A stretch of 64,000 nucleotides of DNA from Pseudomonas gingeri (lineage in GTDB: Bacteria > Pseudomonadota > Gammaproteobacteria > Pseudomonadales > Pseudomonadaceae): contig NZ_JACAPR010000013.1 of assembly GCF_013385635.1 (NCBI RefSeq), positions 360,894-424,893 on the forward strand, written 5' to 3'. The number at the start of each line of letters is the position of its first letter. Position 1 is the stretch's first letter. Below, piece after piece: positions 1 to 7,946 of this stretch. The notes below the pieces were generated by a model. It did not search any database and was not told the DNA's origin. It saw only the letters and a program-made list of their open reading frames with translations. The position numbers and the translations under genes were made by a program.

Positions 1-297
1 CACCCGCGCCTTGTAGATCCCATGACTTGAGGGTATCCACGCGGAGGCGACCATATCGATCTCCCCTGTACGGAGTTGTTCGAAATTGGCCTCATGCAAG
101 GCGAAGCTGCGTTCTACCGTGAACCCCATCTGCTGTAAAACCACCGCAACGAGTGCCGCGGTTGCTCGATGAAACGATAAATCCGTAACCCCCAACCGGA
201 CCGTGCGGCGTTTGGGCGTCCCGTGATCGAAAAACGGAGTCGCAAGGGCTGCACCGTTAGCGGTCCGTGTGCTGTTCGTTGCATTTAATTTTGGCAT
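1..297 (-). CDS. Glycine betaine/choline-type ABC transporter substrate-binding protein (OpuAC family), N-terminal part only
   Basis: The first 99 residues are present; the C-terminus lies beyond the left window edge. After a 30-residue lead the chain enters a periplasmic-binding fold: 'VRLGVTDLSFHRATAALVA' is the first strand and helix, and 'GEIDMVASAWIPSSHGIY' matches the conserved stretch of OpuAC/ProX proteins, in which the Trp-Ile-Pro...His segment lies close to the quaternary-amine pocket. There is no clear signal peptide on the visible N-terminus, which is unusual for this family and suggests either a cytoplasmic sensor-type derivative or a different true start. The start at 297 is the first in-frame ATG. 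Family assignment is by recognition of the motif; the substrate is inferred. Confidence 0.7.
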   Translation of the reverse strand, partial: MPKLNATNSTRTANGAALATPFFDHGTPKRRTVRLGVTDLSFHRATAALVAVVLQQMGFTVERSFALHEANFEQLRTGEIDMVASAWIPSSHGIYKARV

Positions 298-728
298 AGT
301 TGGCCTCTAGATGGCTGATATGTAACCCGCTCATACATAATTTGCCCGGCAGCTTGAATGTTTATTTTTACGAGAAAAAGCACGCTTGGGAGCGATTTAG
401 TTTCTTCAAAAAATTGATAATCGCCAGTTGCAAAAAGAGATTAGGGTACGTTCGAAGGCAAGCAGCCCAACGCCCCCCACCGTTCTCTAGTGGATCCAAG
501 GCCAACCAGTGCGATTATCTAAGGACCCGCAGGAGCTTAGAGCCGACAACCCCTCTCACAAGTCGGCCTGGCGTATTTCCATTGCCGCCTAGAGGAAAAT
601 CATGATGTCCTGAAACCATGAGACAACGACGCCCGGTGCTGTGGTAGCCTCACGGCTCTGGAACGTCGATTTACATCTGGACAAGTCGCCCGATGGGTAC
701 AGAAGTGCACCACTGTCAGGAACGTTTT
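298..728. other. 431-bp gene-free stretch between the betaine-binding protein and the XRE gene
   Basis: This stretch is AT-rich between about 330 and 450, unlike its surroundings, and holds no open frame with convincing codon use. It should contain the promoters of both divergent neighbours. A short inverted repeat, TATGTA (319-324) and TACATA (334-339) with nine bases between, lies 20 bases upstream of the binding-protein start and could be an operator; this is weak evidence. Confidence 0.4.
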
Positions 729-1133
729 ATGTCGCTCAAAACAGCCTTTGCCACCGTGCTCAAAGCCATGCGCGCCGCTCGAGGTCTTTCGCAGAAGAGT
801 CTCGCCGAGGTCAGCAGTCGGACCTACATCTCGAAGTTGGAACGTGGCCAGTGCTGTCCGACGATGGAGATGATCAGCGCCCTGAGTGTCCCCCTCAACG
901 TGAGCCCGCTGACATTGGTCGCTATCACACTGGGGGCAGAGACCGGACAGTCCATCAAGATGTTGGCCAGTCGCATGGAACGGGAAGCCGCCGAGTTGGC
1001 AGAGTCGGGCGTACTCAAGAAACTGCAGATCCCGTTCAACGAGGAACCACCGATGCCACAGCGTCGCCCTCAACCCCGCAGCAGAAGCTCGGCAATAACC
1101 CTTCAGCAGATTGAGTTCAGCTTTGCCGAGTAA
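729..1133 (+). CDS. Small XRE-family helix-turn-helix regulator
   Basis: A 134-residue protein with an N-terminal Cro/CI-type helix-turn-helix at about residues 8-65: 'MRAARGLSQKSLAEVSSRTY', then 'ISKLERGQCCPTMEMISALS', which is the classic recognition helix followed by the 'LERG...P' loop. The C-terminal half is basic and proline-rich without a recognisable ligand domain, so it is probably a DNA-binding-only regulator. The start at 729 is preferred to an in-frame ATG at 693 because AGGAA stands seven bases upstream and because the HTH homology begins there. No partner toxin is adjacent. The target is unknown. Confidence 0.85.
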   Translation: MSLKTAFATVLKAMRAARGLSQKSLAEVSSRTYISKLERGQCCPTMEMISALSVPLNVSPLTLVAITLGAETGQSIKMLASRMEREAAELAESGVLKKLQIPFNEEPPMPQRRPQPRSRSSAITLQQIEFSFAE

Positions 1134-1165
1134 CCTCTTTGCCAGTCCAGAGAGCGGTTTTCCCT

Positions 1166-1192
1166 CAGTGCGCTGACCCTTCAAGCGCACTG
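1166..1192. terminator. Hairpin downstream of the XRE gene
   Basis: Perfect nine-base arms CAGTGCGCT (1166-1174) and AGCGCACTG (1184-1192) with a nine-base loop lie 33 bases after the XRE stop codon and between two convergent genes. There is no T-run after it on either strand, so intrinsic termination is only inferred from position. Confidence 0.4.
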
Positions 1193-1234
1193 GGAGGGCT
1201 GCCTACATTCACGACGCAACCGGACACTTACGTC

Positions 1235-1846
1235 TCACAGCAGCTGGGAATACCCTTGCGCTCTACTGTCAGCGTTGTGCTCGTCTCCACGCGCGACACT
1301 GCAACACAGGCAAATCACCAATAAATCAGAATACTGCCCCCCATGTGGAGCCTTGTTCAGGCTACTCAATACCTCGCTTAATTTTTTATCTCCAGTCAGG
1401 CACACAATCCCCACATCGTCCAAACCGCCGCCATCAAGGTAATACTTGGCCAGCATTCTTTCGCAGAACGCCACGTTGAGGTCCTTTGGCGTCAGGCTGA
1501 TATCAGGGATTACACTCTTTCGCGTGGAGAGCAATGGCGTTTCATTGGAAGCCTCTTTGGAGGGAGTCGCCACTTTCTGGATATCGTAGCTAGAGCTAGG
1601 CGTACGCCCCATTTGGCCGCGTCGGCGGTAGCAGTTGTAAATCTCGAGTAGTGGAAAACCAGTATCCGACTCATACCATCCATAGTTGTCTATTCCCCAT
1701 GGAAAATACACACTCATGTCGGCAATGAATCTTTTATCAATTTTTGTCCCATGCCCGACAATATAAAAAATGGACACCGTGTCAAAATCAACGCCATCCA
1801 TTATCAGAGCCATGACATTTTTATCGATGGATATTCTTTGAGGCAT
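1235..1846 (-). CDS. Uncharacterised 203-residue protein with a His-Gly motif and a late Cys pair
   Basis: The family was not recognised with confidence. The start at 1846 is chosen over longer in-frame starts because a near-perfect AAGGAG lies seven bases upstream. Visible features are a hydrophobic strand ending in His-Gly ('VSIFYIVGHGTKID', about residues 25-38), a segment 'MSVYFPWGID', a central linker rich in Ser/Thr/Pro, and a late strand 'LLVICLCCSVARG' (about 177-189). A strand-His-Gly followed by a strand-Cys resembles the dyad layout of caspase-like/CHAT or Stv-type domains, but this is only a visual resemblance. It is cytoplasmic as far as can be seen, with no signal peptide. Its GC content is lower than that of the neighbours, which suggests acquisition by transfer. 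Confidence 0.6.
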   Translation of the reverse strand: MPQRISIDKNVMALIMDGVDFDTVSIFYIVGHGTKIDKRFIADMSVYFPWGIDNYGWYESDTGFPLLEIYNCYRRRGQMGRTPSSSYDIQKVATPSKEASNETPLLSTRKSVIPDISLTPKDLNVAFCERMLAKYYLDGGGLDDVGIVCLTGDKKLSEVLSSLNKAPHGGQYSDLLVICLCCSVARGDEHNADSRAQGYSQLL

Positions 1847-2353
1847 CGAATCGCTCCTTGAGATTTGACCTGCTTCATTAGCGCCAGCGCCACTGACTGA
1901 CAGGTGTTCGAATGAACCCAGCCTGCTCATCAGCACGACAAACCGGTATGAGGCAAGGCAGGAACACTACCCTCCTGGTCGATGCCTTCCGAGAGCGTAG
2001 ATCAATAGCCAAATGCCATGATGTAACAAACGAAGATTTCTTGAGAACTCAGGTTGATTCATCGTGCAGCAGCCAGGCGACTACCCAATGTGTGCCCTTT
2101 GGCACCAGGCGAGATGTTGACCAAAGTTTCTGAGCTGCCTACACCGCAGTGAACTAGAACAATCAGAAGATAACCCATCGTCCACAAAGACAAATGACCC
2201 GCGACACCGCCTCCCCCCTCTTTTCTGCTCCGCTATAACCAACTGATTTTTCAAGATCGTGTTTCACATTGAAAAAAGAGGTCTGCGCCCTGGAGAGATG
2301 GCCAATTGCAACTAAACTCGAACGAACACCATGACCACGGATCGGAGGCTGCT
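1847..2353. other. 507-bp divergent intergenic region
   Basis: It separates the unknown protein (minus strand) from the lipoprotein (plus strand). A short open frame at 1912-2133 has no ribosome site or recognisable product and is not called. The stretch around 2230-2290 is AT-richer and probably holds the lipoprotein promoter. No repeat or RNA was recognised. Confidence 0.4.
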
Positions 2354-3580
2354 ATGGCACATCATTCTTGGCTCTCAACCACGGTATGGGGAATGACCTC
2401 TGCGATGTGCCTGATGGGCTGCACGACTCCCTATAAACATCCGATATTGCTCACCCACGACGACTCAAAACCCAGTATTCAGGGCATCAAGCAAATTCTG
2501 GCCAGCCAGCATAAAGACCGGCCGGAGATGGACATTATCGCCGTCCATGGCATGTGCACCCACGATTCATCCTGGGCGATAGAGTCCATCAACGCCCTTT
2601 CGGAACAGTTGGGCGCCGCTCCTGTTGAATCCATCGCCCCTACCCAGGTAGAAGCATCGGATGCCCTGATCTACAAACGGTCCCTCAACCTCAGCGAGGG
2701 AACGGTCAATATCGCCGCCCTGGTGTGGTCACCGGTGCTGACGCCCCTCAAGGCCCAGTTGTGCTATGACCAATCGAATAAAACCGGCGTGTGCGGCCGT
2801 GGCTCTGACAAGCCTGACTTTTTGCCCAAGGAGATCACCTCACCCGACTTCAAAGAGACCCGCGCACTGGTCAATCGCCTGGGCAAGGACCGGTTGATGG
2901 ACGACTGCCTGGCAGATGCCGTGGCCTATCAGGGGCGTGCCCGTGAAGGCATCAGCCTGCAAGTCCAGGAAGCAATCCTGGCTGCTGCAGTGCCCGGCAA
3001 ACACACCCGCAAGCATGATGAACTGAGAACTGAAGTCGCTGCCCGCCACACGCCACTCGTCATCTTCACTTCAAGCCTGGGTAGCAAGGTGGGGTTCGAT
3101 GCCATCGACGCCCTCAGGGCCCATGGCGGAGCAGATAACGCCGCAGCTGAAGCGCTTTTCACACGCGTGCAGAGTATCTTCATGTCGGCCAACCAGATCC
3201 CCATCCTGCAACTTGCCGATCAAACACTCGAAGAGGCCGGCGATCTGAACGTGAGGCAGCAGCCAGTGGCCGACGATTCACTGGCCAGACTTCTCAGTAC
3301 CTATGCACCGCGGATGAGACTGACCACTGAAGGCACCGACCTGAAAAGCAATACGCCGCTGGTGGTTTTCCTGTCAGATCCCAACGATCTTCTTTCCTAT
3401 TCGCTTCGAAACTCACCACGACGGCCAGCCTATGCCACCGTGGACGTCGTGGTCTCGAATGCCCGGACCTGGTTTGGACTTCTGGAGAACCCACTGGTAG
3501 CCCATACGGGATACCTGGCACAGCCAGAAATCGTGGAAATCGTCGTGAACGGCTACAAGCCGGATGCGGACGACCATTGA
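2354..3580 (+). CDS. Predicted lipoprotein with alpha/beta-hydrolase-like features
   Basis: A 408-residue protein. The start at 2354 is selected by GGAGG six bases upstream and because it places a lipoprotein signal peptide at the N-terminus: a hydrophobic stretch ending in 'MCLMGC', with the Cys at about residue 22. After the lipobox comes a strand-loop 'MDIIAVHGMCTHDSSW' that resembles the oxyanion-hole strand (HG) of alpha/beta hydrolases, and further on 'TPLVIFTSSLGSKVGFDAID', where 'SSLGSK' occupies the place of a nucleophile elbow (Ser-x-Ser-Leu-Gly). 'VVFLSDPNDLLSYSL' near residue 350 could supply the acid. It would be anchored in the envelope. The enzymatic function is inference; no substrate can be named, and there is no operon partner. 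Confidence 0.7.
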   Translation: MAHHSWLSTTVWGMTSAMCLMGCTTPYKHPILLTHDDSKPSIQGIKQILASQHKDRPEMDIIAVHGMCTHDSSWAIESINALSEQLGAAPVESIAPTQVEASDALIYKRSLNLSEGTVNIAALVWSPVLTPLKAQLCYDQSNKTGVCGRGSDKPDFLPKEITSPDFKETRALVNRLGKDRLMDDCLADAVAYQGRAREGISLQVQEAILAAAVPGKHTRKHDELRTEVAARHTPLVIFTSSLGSKVGFDAIDALRAHGGADNAAAEALFTRVQSIFMSANQIPILQLADQTLEEAGDLNVRQQPVADDSLARLLSTYAPRMRLTTEGTDLKSNTPLVVFLSDPNDLLSYSLRNSPRRPAYATVDVVVSNARTWFGLLENPLVAHTGYLAQPEIVEIVVNGYKPDADDH

Positions 3581-3635
3581 GCTCTGCCCCCGCGACAGCG
3601 ATGGCAGAATCACGACAGCTCTCGACCAATCGGCT

Positions 3636-4505
3636 TCAAGCCTGGCGAAACTCGCTGGGCGTGACGCCTGCTTCGCGGCGAAACACCTGCGAAAAATGAC
3701 TGGGGCTGGAATAGCCGACCTCCAGCCCTACATCGATGACGCTGCGGTGGGTCTCGAGCAACAGATGCCTTGCACGGGCCATGCGCAAGCGGATGAAGTA
3801 CTGCGAAGGCGACAGCCCCGTCGCACGTTTGAACATTCGACTGAAGTGGTACGCGCTGAGTTCGGCAAGCCCGGCCAGTCGGGCCAGGTTGAAGTCGTCA
3901 GCCAACTGCGCGTTCATCGCGTCGATGACCCGGCGCAACTTGTAAGCCTGCAACGCGTTCACCCGCCGCCCCGGACGGCGCGCAGCGAGATAAGTACGCA
4001 CCAGATGGACAGCCAATGCCTGTGCCAGGCTCTGGGCGAACAGTGGGCTCGGCGAGCGCTCATCTACCAGTTCGGTACGCAGCTGTTCCATGACAAACGC
4101 CACGCGAGCGTCTCGTGCACCCGATAGATCGCGAAAGGCCACGGGAGCAGCCCGTTCTCCCAACAACTCGCGCGCGGCATGGTCGATCAGCGGCAATCCC
4201 AGGTACAGGTGCATGACTTCGAATGTATCGCCGCCCAGGGTCTGCCAGCGCATCTCATAAGGCTCAGCCGAACTGGTGAGGAAAAAGTCGCCGGCACTGA
4301 CTTCAGCCACGTCCCAGTCCCCGCCGAGGGCGCGCTCCTCCACCCTCGCCGCCCCGGCAAGAACAAGCACCAGCAACGGCTCAACCACGGCGGGCACCAG
4401 AATGGGCTCGACGATGCTGTGATGGCTGAACAGCTGTATCACTACGTCCTGGATCTGTGGTCGCGACGGCTGATCCCTGGATTCTCCCGGCAGATAGTCG
4501 CGCAT
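3636..4505 (-). CDS. AraC-family transcriptional regulator with cupin-type sensor domain
   Basis: A 289-residue protein as called. The N-terminal half (about 10-130) is an AraC_cupin-like sensor ('VVEPLLVLVLAG', 'VSAGDFFLTSS'). The C-terminal ~100 residues are a double helix-turn-helix of the AraC/XylS family: 'LARLAGLAELSAYHFSRMFK' for the first HTH and 'VIDVGLEVGYSSPSHFSQVF' for the second, followed by the 'G.TPSEFR' ending. The start is uncertain: the ATG at 4505 has GGGGAG close to it, and an ATG at 4580 with AGG five bases upstream would add 25 residues. It is divergent from the short-chain dehydrogenase at 4826 and is a likely controller of that gene. Confidence 0.88.
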   Translation of the reverse strand: MRDYLPGESRDQPSRPQIQDVVIQLFSHHSIVEPILVPAVVEPLLVLVLAGAARVEERALGGDWDVAEVSAGDFFLTSSAEPYEMRWQTLGGDTFEVMHLYLGLPLIDHAARELLGERAAPVAFRDLSGARDARVAFVMEQLRTELVDERSPSPLFAQSLAQALAVHLVRTYLAARRPGRRVNALQAYKLRRVIDAMNAQLADDFNLARLAGLAELSAYHFSRMFKRATGLSPSQYFIRLRMARARHLLLETHRSVIDVGLEVGYSSPSHFSQVFRREAGVTPSEFRQA

Positions 4506-4825
4506 CGACTCCCCGGTAATGCGTTGATCCGCACAGGGAGTCGCAGTCTGTGTCGTGCCTTGTCGCCTGGCTTGCACCATCAGAGCCTGCCCTCGTTGCA
4601 CATGCCGATCCATGTGATTGGACGAACAGTATGGGGCTCTCGCCAATCGACAAGCGAGGGACAAGCGTCCCCCAACGACATCCGGCGCAAAACCCCGACA
4701 GTCTCGGCAAGTCGGCGAAAGCCCCCTCTCCAGCGTTGCGAGACAGTAGGCCTGTCGCTGACGACAGCACCTTGCAGGTGCCGATCGGGTGAATATCTCG
4801 CCGGATCACAACGCTGGAGAACAGC
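4506..4825. promoter_or_regulatory. Divergent promoter region between the AraC regulator and the dehydrogenase
   Basis: 320 bp with no supported gene. Depending on the true AraC start, up to 75 bp of the left part may be coding. A GGAG stands nine bases before the dehydrogenase start codon. No clear operator repeats were picked out by eye. Confidence 0.4.
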
Positions 4826-5590
4826 ATGATCGATATCAAGCACAACATGCCTCGGGAAGTGGAAGGCAAAGTCGCCCTGGTGACCGGTGCCGCCAGCGGG
4901 ATTGGCAGGGCCATCGCACTGTTGCTGCACGCCCGTGGCGCGAAAGTGATTGCCGAGGACCTGAACCCCGCGGTCGAGGAACTCGCCCTCCCGGGCCTGG
5001 TGCCACTGGTTGCCGACATCACCCGGGACGGCGCCGCCGAGCGCGCCGTCGCCCTGGCCGTCGAGCAGTTCGGCCGGCTGGACATTCTGGTCAACAACGC
5101 CGGCATCATCCTCAACAAACTCGTCATCGACATGACCCGTGAAGACTGGGAGCGCATTCAGGCGGTCAATGTCACGGCGGCGTTCCTGCACAGCCGCGAA
5201 GCGGTCAAGGCGATGATGCCCAACCAATCCGGGGCGATCGTCAACATCGCGTCTTATGCGTCCTATTTCGCCTTCCCGACCATCGCGGCCTATACGGCCT
5301 CCAAGGGCGCACTCGCCCAATTGACCCGTACCCTGGCCCTGGAAGTCATCGGACATGGCATTCGGGTCAACGCCATCGGCGTCGGTGACGTGGTGACCAA
5401 CATCCTCAACGATGTCGTCGATGACGGCCCGGCCTTCCTTGCCAAACACGGCGAAGCCGCGCCGATCGGCCGCGCGGCACAACCCGGGGAAATCGCCGAG
5501 GTGGTCGCCTTTATCGCATCGGATCGCGCCAGTTTCATGGTCGGCTCTGTGGTCATGGTCGACGGCGGCATGACCGTCACTGCCGGGTAG
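4826..5590 (+). CDS. Short-chain dehydrogenase/reductase (SDR family oxidoreductase)
   Basis: A 254-residue classical SDR with all expected motifs in order: cofactor loop 'TGAASGIGRAI' (about 20-30), 'NNAG' (about 90), the catalytic Ser in 'VNIASYASYFAF', catalytic 'Y.ASK' ('YTASKGALAQ', about 155-160), 'RVNAIGVGD' and the C-terminal 'GSVVMVDGGMTV'. An acidic residue after the second strand ('VIAEDLN') points to NAD(H) rather than NADP(H). It acts in the cytoplasm; the substrate is unknown. It is divergent from the AraC regulator, which is likely to sense the substrate or product. Confidence 0.92.
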   Translation: MIDIKHNMPREVEGKVALVTGAASGIGRAIALLLHARGAKVIAEDLNPAVEELALPGLVPLVADITRDGAAERAVALAVEQFGRLDILVNNAGIILNKLVIDMTREDWERIQAVNVTAAFLHSREAVKAMMPNQSGAIVNIASYASYFAFPTIAAYTASKGALAQLTRTLALEVIGHGIRVNAIGVGDVVTNILNDVVDDGPAFLAKHGEAAPIGRAAQPGEIAEVVAFIASDRASFMVGSVVMVDGGMTVTAG

Positions 5591-5753
5591 TCAACCTGCA
5601 TTCCAACGGATCAGGGCGCAAACGGGTAAGGTCAGCAACTTCTGGCGCGTATCCGATTCGACTCCAGCCAACGCACTGAATCAATCACCGCACTCGACGC
5701 CCTGAACAACCTTGGCTATACATGACCCGCATATCCCGACAGGAGCTTCCCGC

Positions 5754-6068
5754 ATGAGCATCATCACCACCGAAGTGGAATTCACCCTGCCCATCGGCTA
5801 CCGCGACGGCGACGGCAATCTGCACAAGAACGGTGTCATGCGCCTGGCCACGGCAGGCGATGAAATCCTGCCGCTGAAAGACCACCGGGTCCAGGCCAAC
5901 CCGGCCTACCTGCCGATCATCGTGCTGTCGCGGGTGATCGTGCGGCTGGGCAGTCTCGAGATGATCAATACCAGGGTGATCGAAGAGCTGTTTTCCGCCG
6001 ACTTTGCCTATCTGCAAAACCTGTACAACCGCATCAACCAGGTCGACGCCGACGACAAACCGATATAG
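5754..6068 (+). CDS. Phage tail assembly chaperone-like protein (Mu gp41 / eCIS-associated type)
   Basis: A 104-residue protein. The start at 5754 has AGGAG nine bases upstream. The body reads as the small tail-assembly family that accompanies contractile tails and extracellular contractile injection systems: an N-terminal beta strand 'VEFTLPIGYRDGDGNLHKNG', then 'MRLATAGDEILPLKD', a helix 'AYLPIIVLSRVIVRLG', and a closing helix 'LFSADFAYLQNLYNRIN'. In those systems the gene lies among sheath, tube and baseplate genes; here none of them is in the window, so the gene is an orphan. It may be a remnant of a lost tail locus, or the family may have a chromosomal role. The assignment rests on recalled motif similarity, not on a search. 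Confidence 0.6.
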   Translation: MSIITTEVEFTLPIGYRDGDGNLHKNGVMRLATAGDEILPLKDHRVQANPAYLPIIVLSRVIVRLGSLEMINTRVIEELFSADFAYLQNLYNRINQVDADDKPI

Positions 6069-6077
6069 CGCGGGCCC

Positions 6078-6683
6078 TTATCCAACCAGCGACAGCAGAT
6101 AAAGCCGCAGCATCTCCCGGGCTTCCGCCAACAACACCCGCTGCCGGGCCGGCGCTTCCTGACTGATCAGACCCACCCCCTTGAACTGGATCAGCAGCGT
6201 CCCGGCCACGGCCTTCAACCTGGCGGCGGACAGGGCCGGGAGCACCTCGCGTACCACCGCCTCGATCCCTTCCAGCATGGCCTTGCGAAAACGCTGGCGT
6301 TCGCTGTCACTGGCCCCGCCGATATCGGCCAGGTTGATGGCGAAGCGACGCTGGGACTGCAAGCCGAGGCTGAAATCGATAAACGCCGTCGCCAGTTCGT
6401 CCGGGGTCATTGCGCGCGCCTGCATGGCCAGCGCTTCAAGGGACGTCAGGGCGTGCTCGACATAATTCAGCAACAGCGCTTCGGCGACGGCTTGCTTGGT
6501 CGGAAAGAACCGGTACAGCGAGGCAATCGCCGTTCCCGAGCGAGCAGCGATCTCGGTCATGGTCGTCGCGTCGAAACCCTTCTGCGTGAACAGTTCGACG
6601 CCGGCCTCGAGGATCGCCGCCACGCGCAAGTGCCCCCGGGCACGCTGTGGCTCCTGCCCCCTGGCGGGTGGTTTTGTTGACAT
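6078..6683 (-). CDS. TetR-family transcriptional regulator
   Basis: A 201-residue protein with the typical TetR N-terminus at about residues 20-66: 'ILEAGVELFTQKGFDATTM', 'TEIAARSGTAIASLYRFFPT' (recognition helix) and 'KQAVAEALLL'. The C-terminal helices form a ligand pocket of unknown specificity. The ATG at 6683 lies inside the left arm of an inverted repeat (6682-6693), so the protein probably represses its own gene and the divergent AbrB-family membrane protein at 6793. Confidence 0.92.
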   Translation of the reverse strand: MSTKPPARGQEPQRARGHLRVAAILEAGVELFTQKGFDATTMTEIAARSGTAIASLYRFFPTKQAVAEALLLNYVEHALTSLEALAMQARAMTPDELATAFIDFSLGLQSQRRFAINLADIGGASDSERQRFRKAMLEGIEAVVREVLPALSAARLKAVAGTLLIQFKGVGLISQEAPARQRVLLAEAREMLRLYLLSLVG

Positions 6684-6730
6684 ATGAGAGGATGCCCTTC
6701 ACTATCTTAATAGAGGATATCCTCTCATAT
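6682..6730. promoter_or_regulatory. Palindromic operator between the TetR gene and the AbrB-family gene
   Basis: Twelve-base arms ATATGAGAGGAT (6682-6693) and ATCCTCTCATAT (6719-6730) form a perfect inverted repeat. Within the right part sits a perfect 14-base palindrome, AGAGGATATCCTCT (6712-6725). The core AGAGGAT/ATCCTCT thus occurs three times. The location directly upstream of a TetR gene and its divergent neighbour is typical of an autoregulated TetR operator. Occupancy of the left arm would cover the TetR start codon. Confidence 0.75.
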
Positions 6731-6792
6731 TAGCACTCCCCCAACCCGAAGCAACGCCCGGCAACCACGCCGGCTCACTCAAGGGGCCTTTC

Positions 6793-7905
6793 ATGTCCAA
6801 CGCGGATAATCATGCCGCCAGTGCCGGAGCCGGCAAGTACGTCTCGGTCTGGCAGTGGGCGGTATTGCTGGGGTTGTCGGCGTTGCTGGCCATGCTCCTG
6901 ACCTGGAGCGGTATTCCGGCGGCACTGCTGCTGGGACCGATGCTTGGCGCAATCATCGTGGCGATCACCTTTGTCGAGAACCGGGTACGGATTGCCCGGT
7001 CAGCCTCGGCCTTCGCCCAAGGCATCCTGGGTTGCATGATCGGGAAAACCCTGGTGCAGTCGCTGTCCGGCGCGGCTGTCGGCAACTGGCCGTTGTTTAT
7101 CGTCGGTGTACTGGCGGTGATCGCCATCAGCGCCGCGCTGGGCTGGCTGCTGACCCGCCTGCGGGTGCTGCCGGGGACCACCGCCATCTGGGGCCTGAGC
7201 CCGGGGGCCGCCACGGTGATGATCCTGATGGCCGAGAATGCCGGCGCCGACGCGCAACTGGTCGCCTGCATGCAGTACACACGGGTGATCCTGGTCGCAG
7301 TGATCGCCACGCTGATTACCCATTTCACCGGTGCCGGCGTGGTGCATGCGGTGCACACCCTCATCTGGTTCCCGGCCATCGACTGGCTGGCGCTGGCCCA
7401 GACTCTGGCACTGGTAGCCGCCGGCCCGCTGGTGGCGCGCTTGAGCAAGATCCCGGTCGCCTCGCTGCTGGTGCCGCTGCTGGGTGCAATTGCCCTCACC
7501 CACTTCGGCTTGATCACCCTCGAGATGCCGCACTGGCTGCTGGCACTCGGTTATGCCGTGATCGGCTGGCGGATCGGCATGCCCTTCACCCGGCCCCTGG
7601 TGAAATATGCCCTGAAGGCCTTTCCGGCGATTCTCGCCAGCACCCTGGCATTGATCGCCGCCTGTGCCGCCCTGGCTGCGGTGTTTGTCTTTGCCGCCGG
7701 TATCGATCCTCTCACCGCCTACCTGGCCACCAGCCCCGGCGGCGCCGATTCCGTCGCGATCATCGCCGCCTCCAGCCAGGTCGACATGCCTTTTGTCATG
7801 ACCATGCAGATGGCCCGCTTTGCCGTCGTGTTGCTGGCGGGGCCGGCGATGGCGGCGTTTATCTCCCGACGCATCGCCCCGCCGGGCAGTCGTGTGGATA
7901 CCTGA
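6793..7905 (+). CDS. AbrB-family (ammonia monooxygenase/AbrB duplication) integral membrane protein
   Basis: A 370-residue protein of about ten hydrophobic segments in two halves, each with the signature of the AbrB-duplication family: 'GIPAALLLGPMLGAIIVAI' and 'ARSASAFAQGILGCMIG' in the first, 'TAYLATSPGGADSVAIIAAS' in the second, with 'LSPGAATVMILMAENAGAD' as the internal counterpart. Databases often label the family 'AbrB transcriptional regulator', but the sequence is clearly membrane-embedded and has no DNA-binding domain. Function is unproven; a transport role is likely. AAGGGG precedes the start. Probably repressed by the divergent TetR protein. Confidence 0.85.
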   Translation: MSNADNHAASAGAGKYVSVWQWAVLLGLSALLAMLLTWSGIPAALLLGPMLGAIIVAITFVENRVRIARSASAFAQGILGCMIGKTLVQSLSGAAVGNWPLFIVGVLAVIAISAALGWLLTRLRVLPGTTAIWGLSPGAATVMILMAENAGADAQLVACMQYTRVILVAVIATLITHFTGAGVVHAVHTLIWFPAIDWLALAQTLALVAAGPLVARLSKIPVASLLVPLLGAIALTHFGLITLEMPHWLLALGYAVIGWRIGMPFTRPLVKYALKAFPAILASTLALIAACAALAAVFVFAAGIDPLTAYLATSPGGADSVAIIAASSQVDMPFVMTMQMARFAVVLLAGPAMAAFISRRIAPPGSRVDT

Positions 7906-7946
7906 AAACCCAGTCGCTACCTACTCTTCGTTACGGAAGGTGATCC

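Noticed and set aside
300..605. A 101-codon plus-strand frame in the gap before the XRE gene
   Set aside because: No ribosome site, atypical composition, and no similarity to any family; the region is better read as intergenic.
6793..7905. Reading the AbrB-family protein as a transcription regulator
   Set aside because: The sequence is a polytopic membrane protein with internal duplication and has no swapped-hairpin DNA-binding domain; the database name is misleading.
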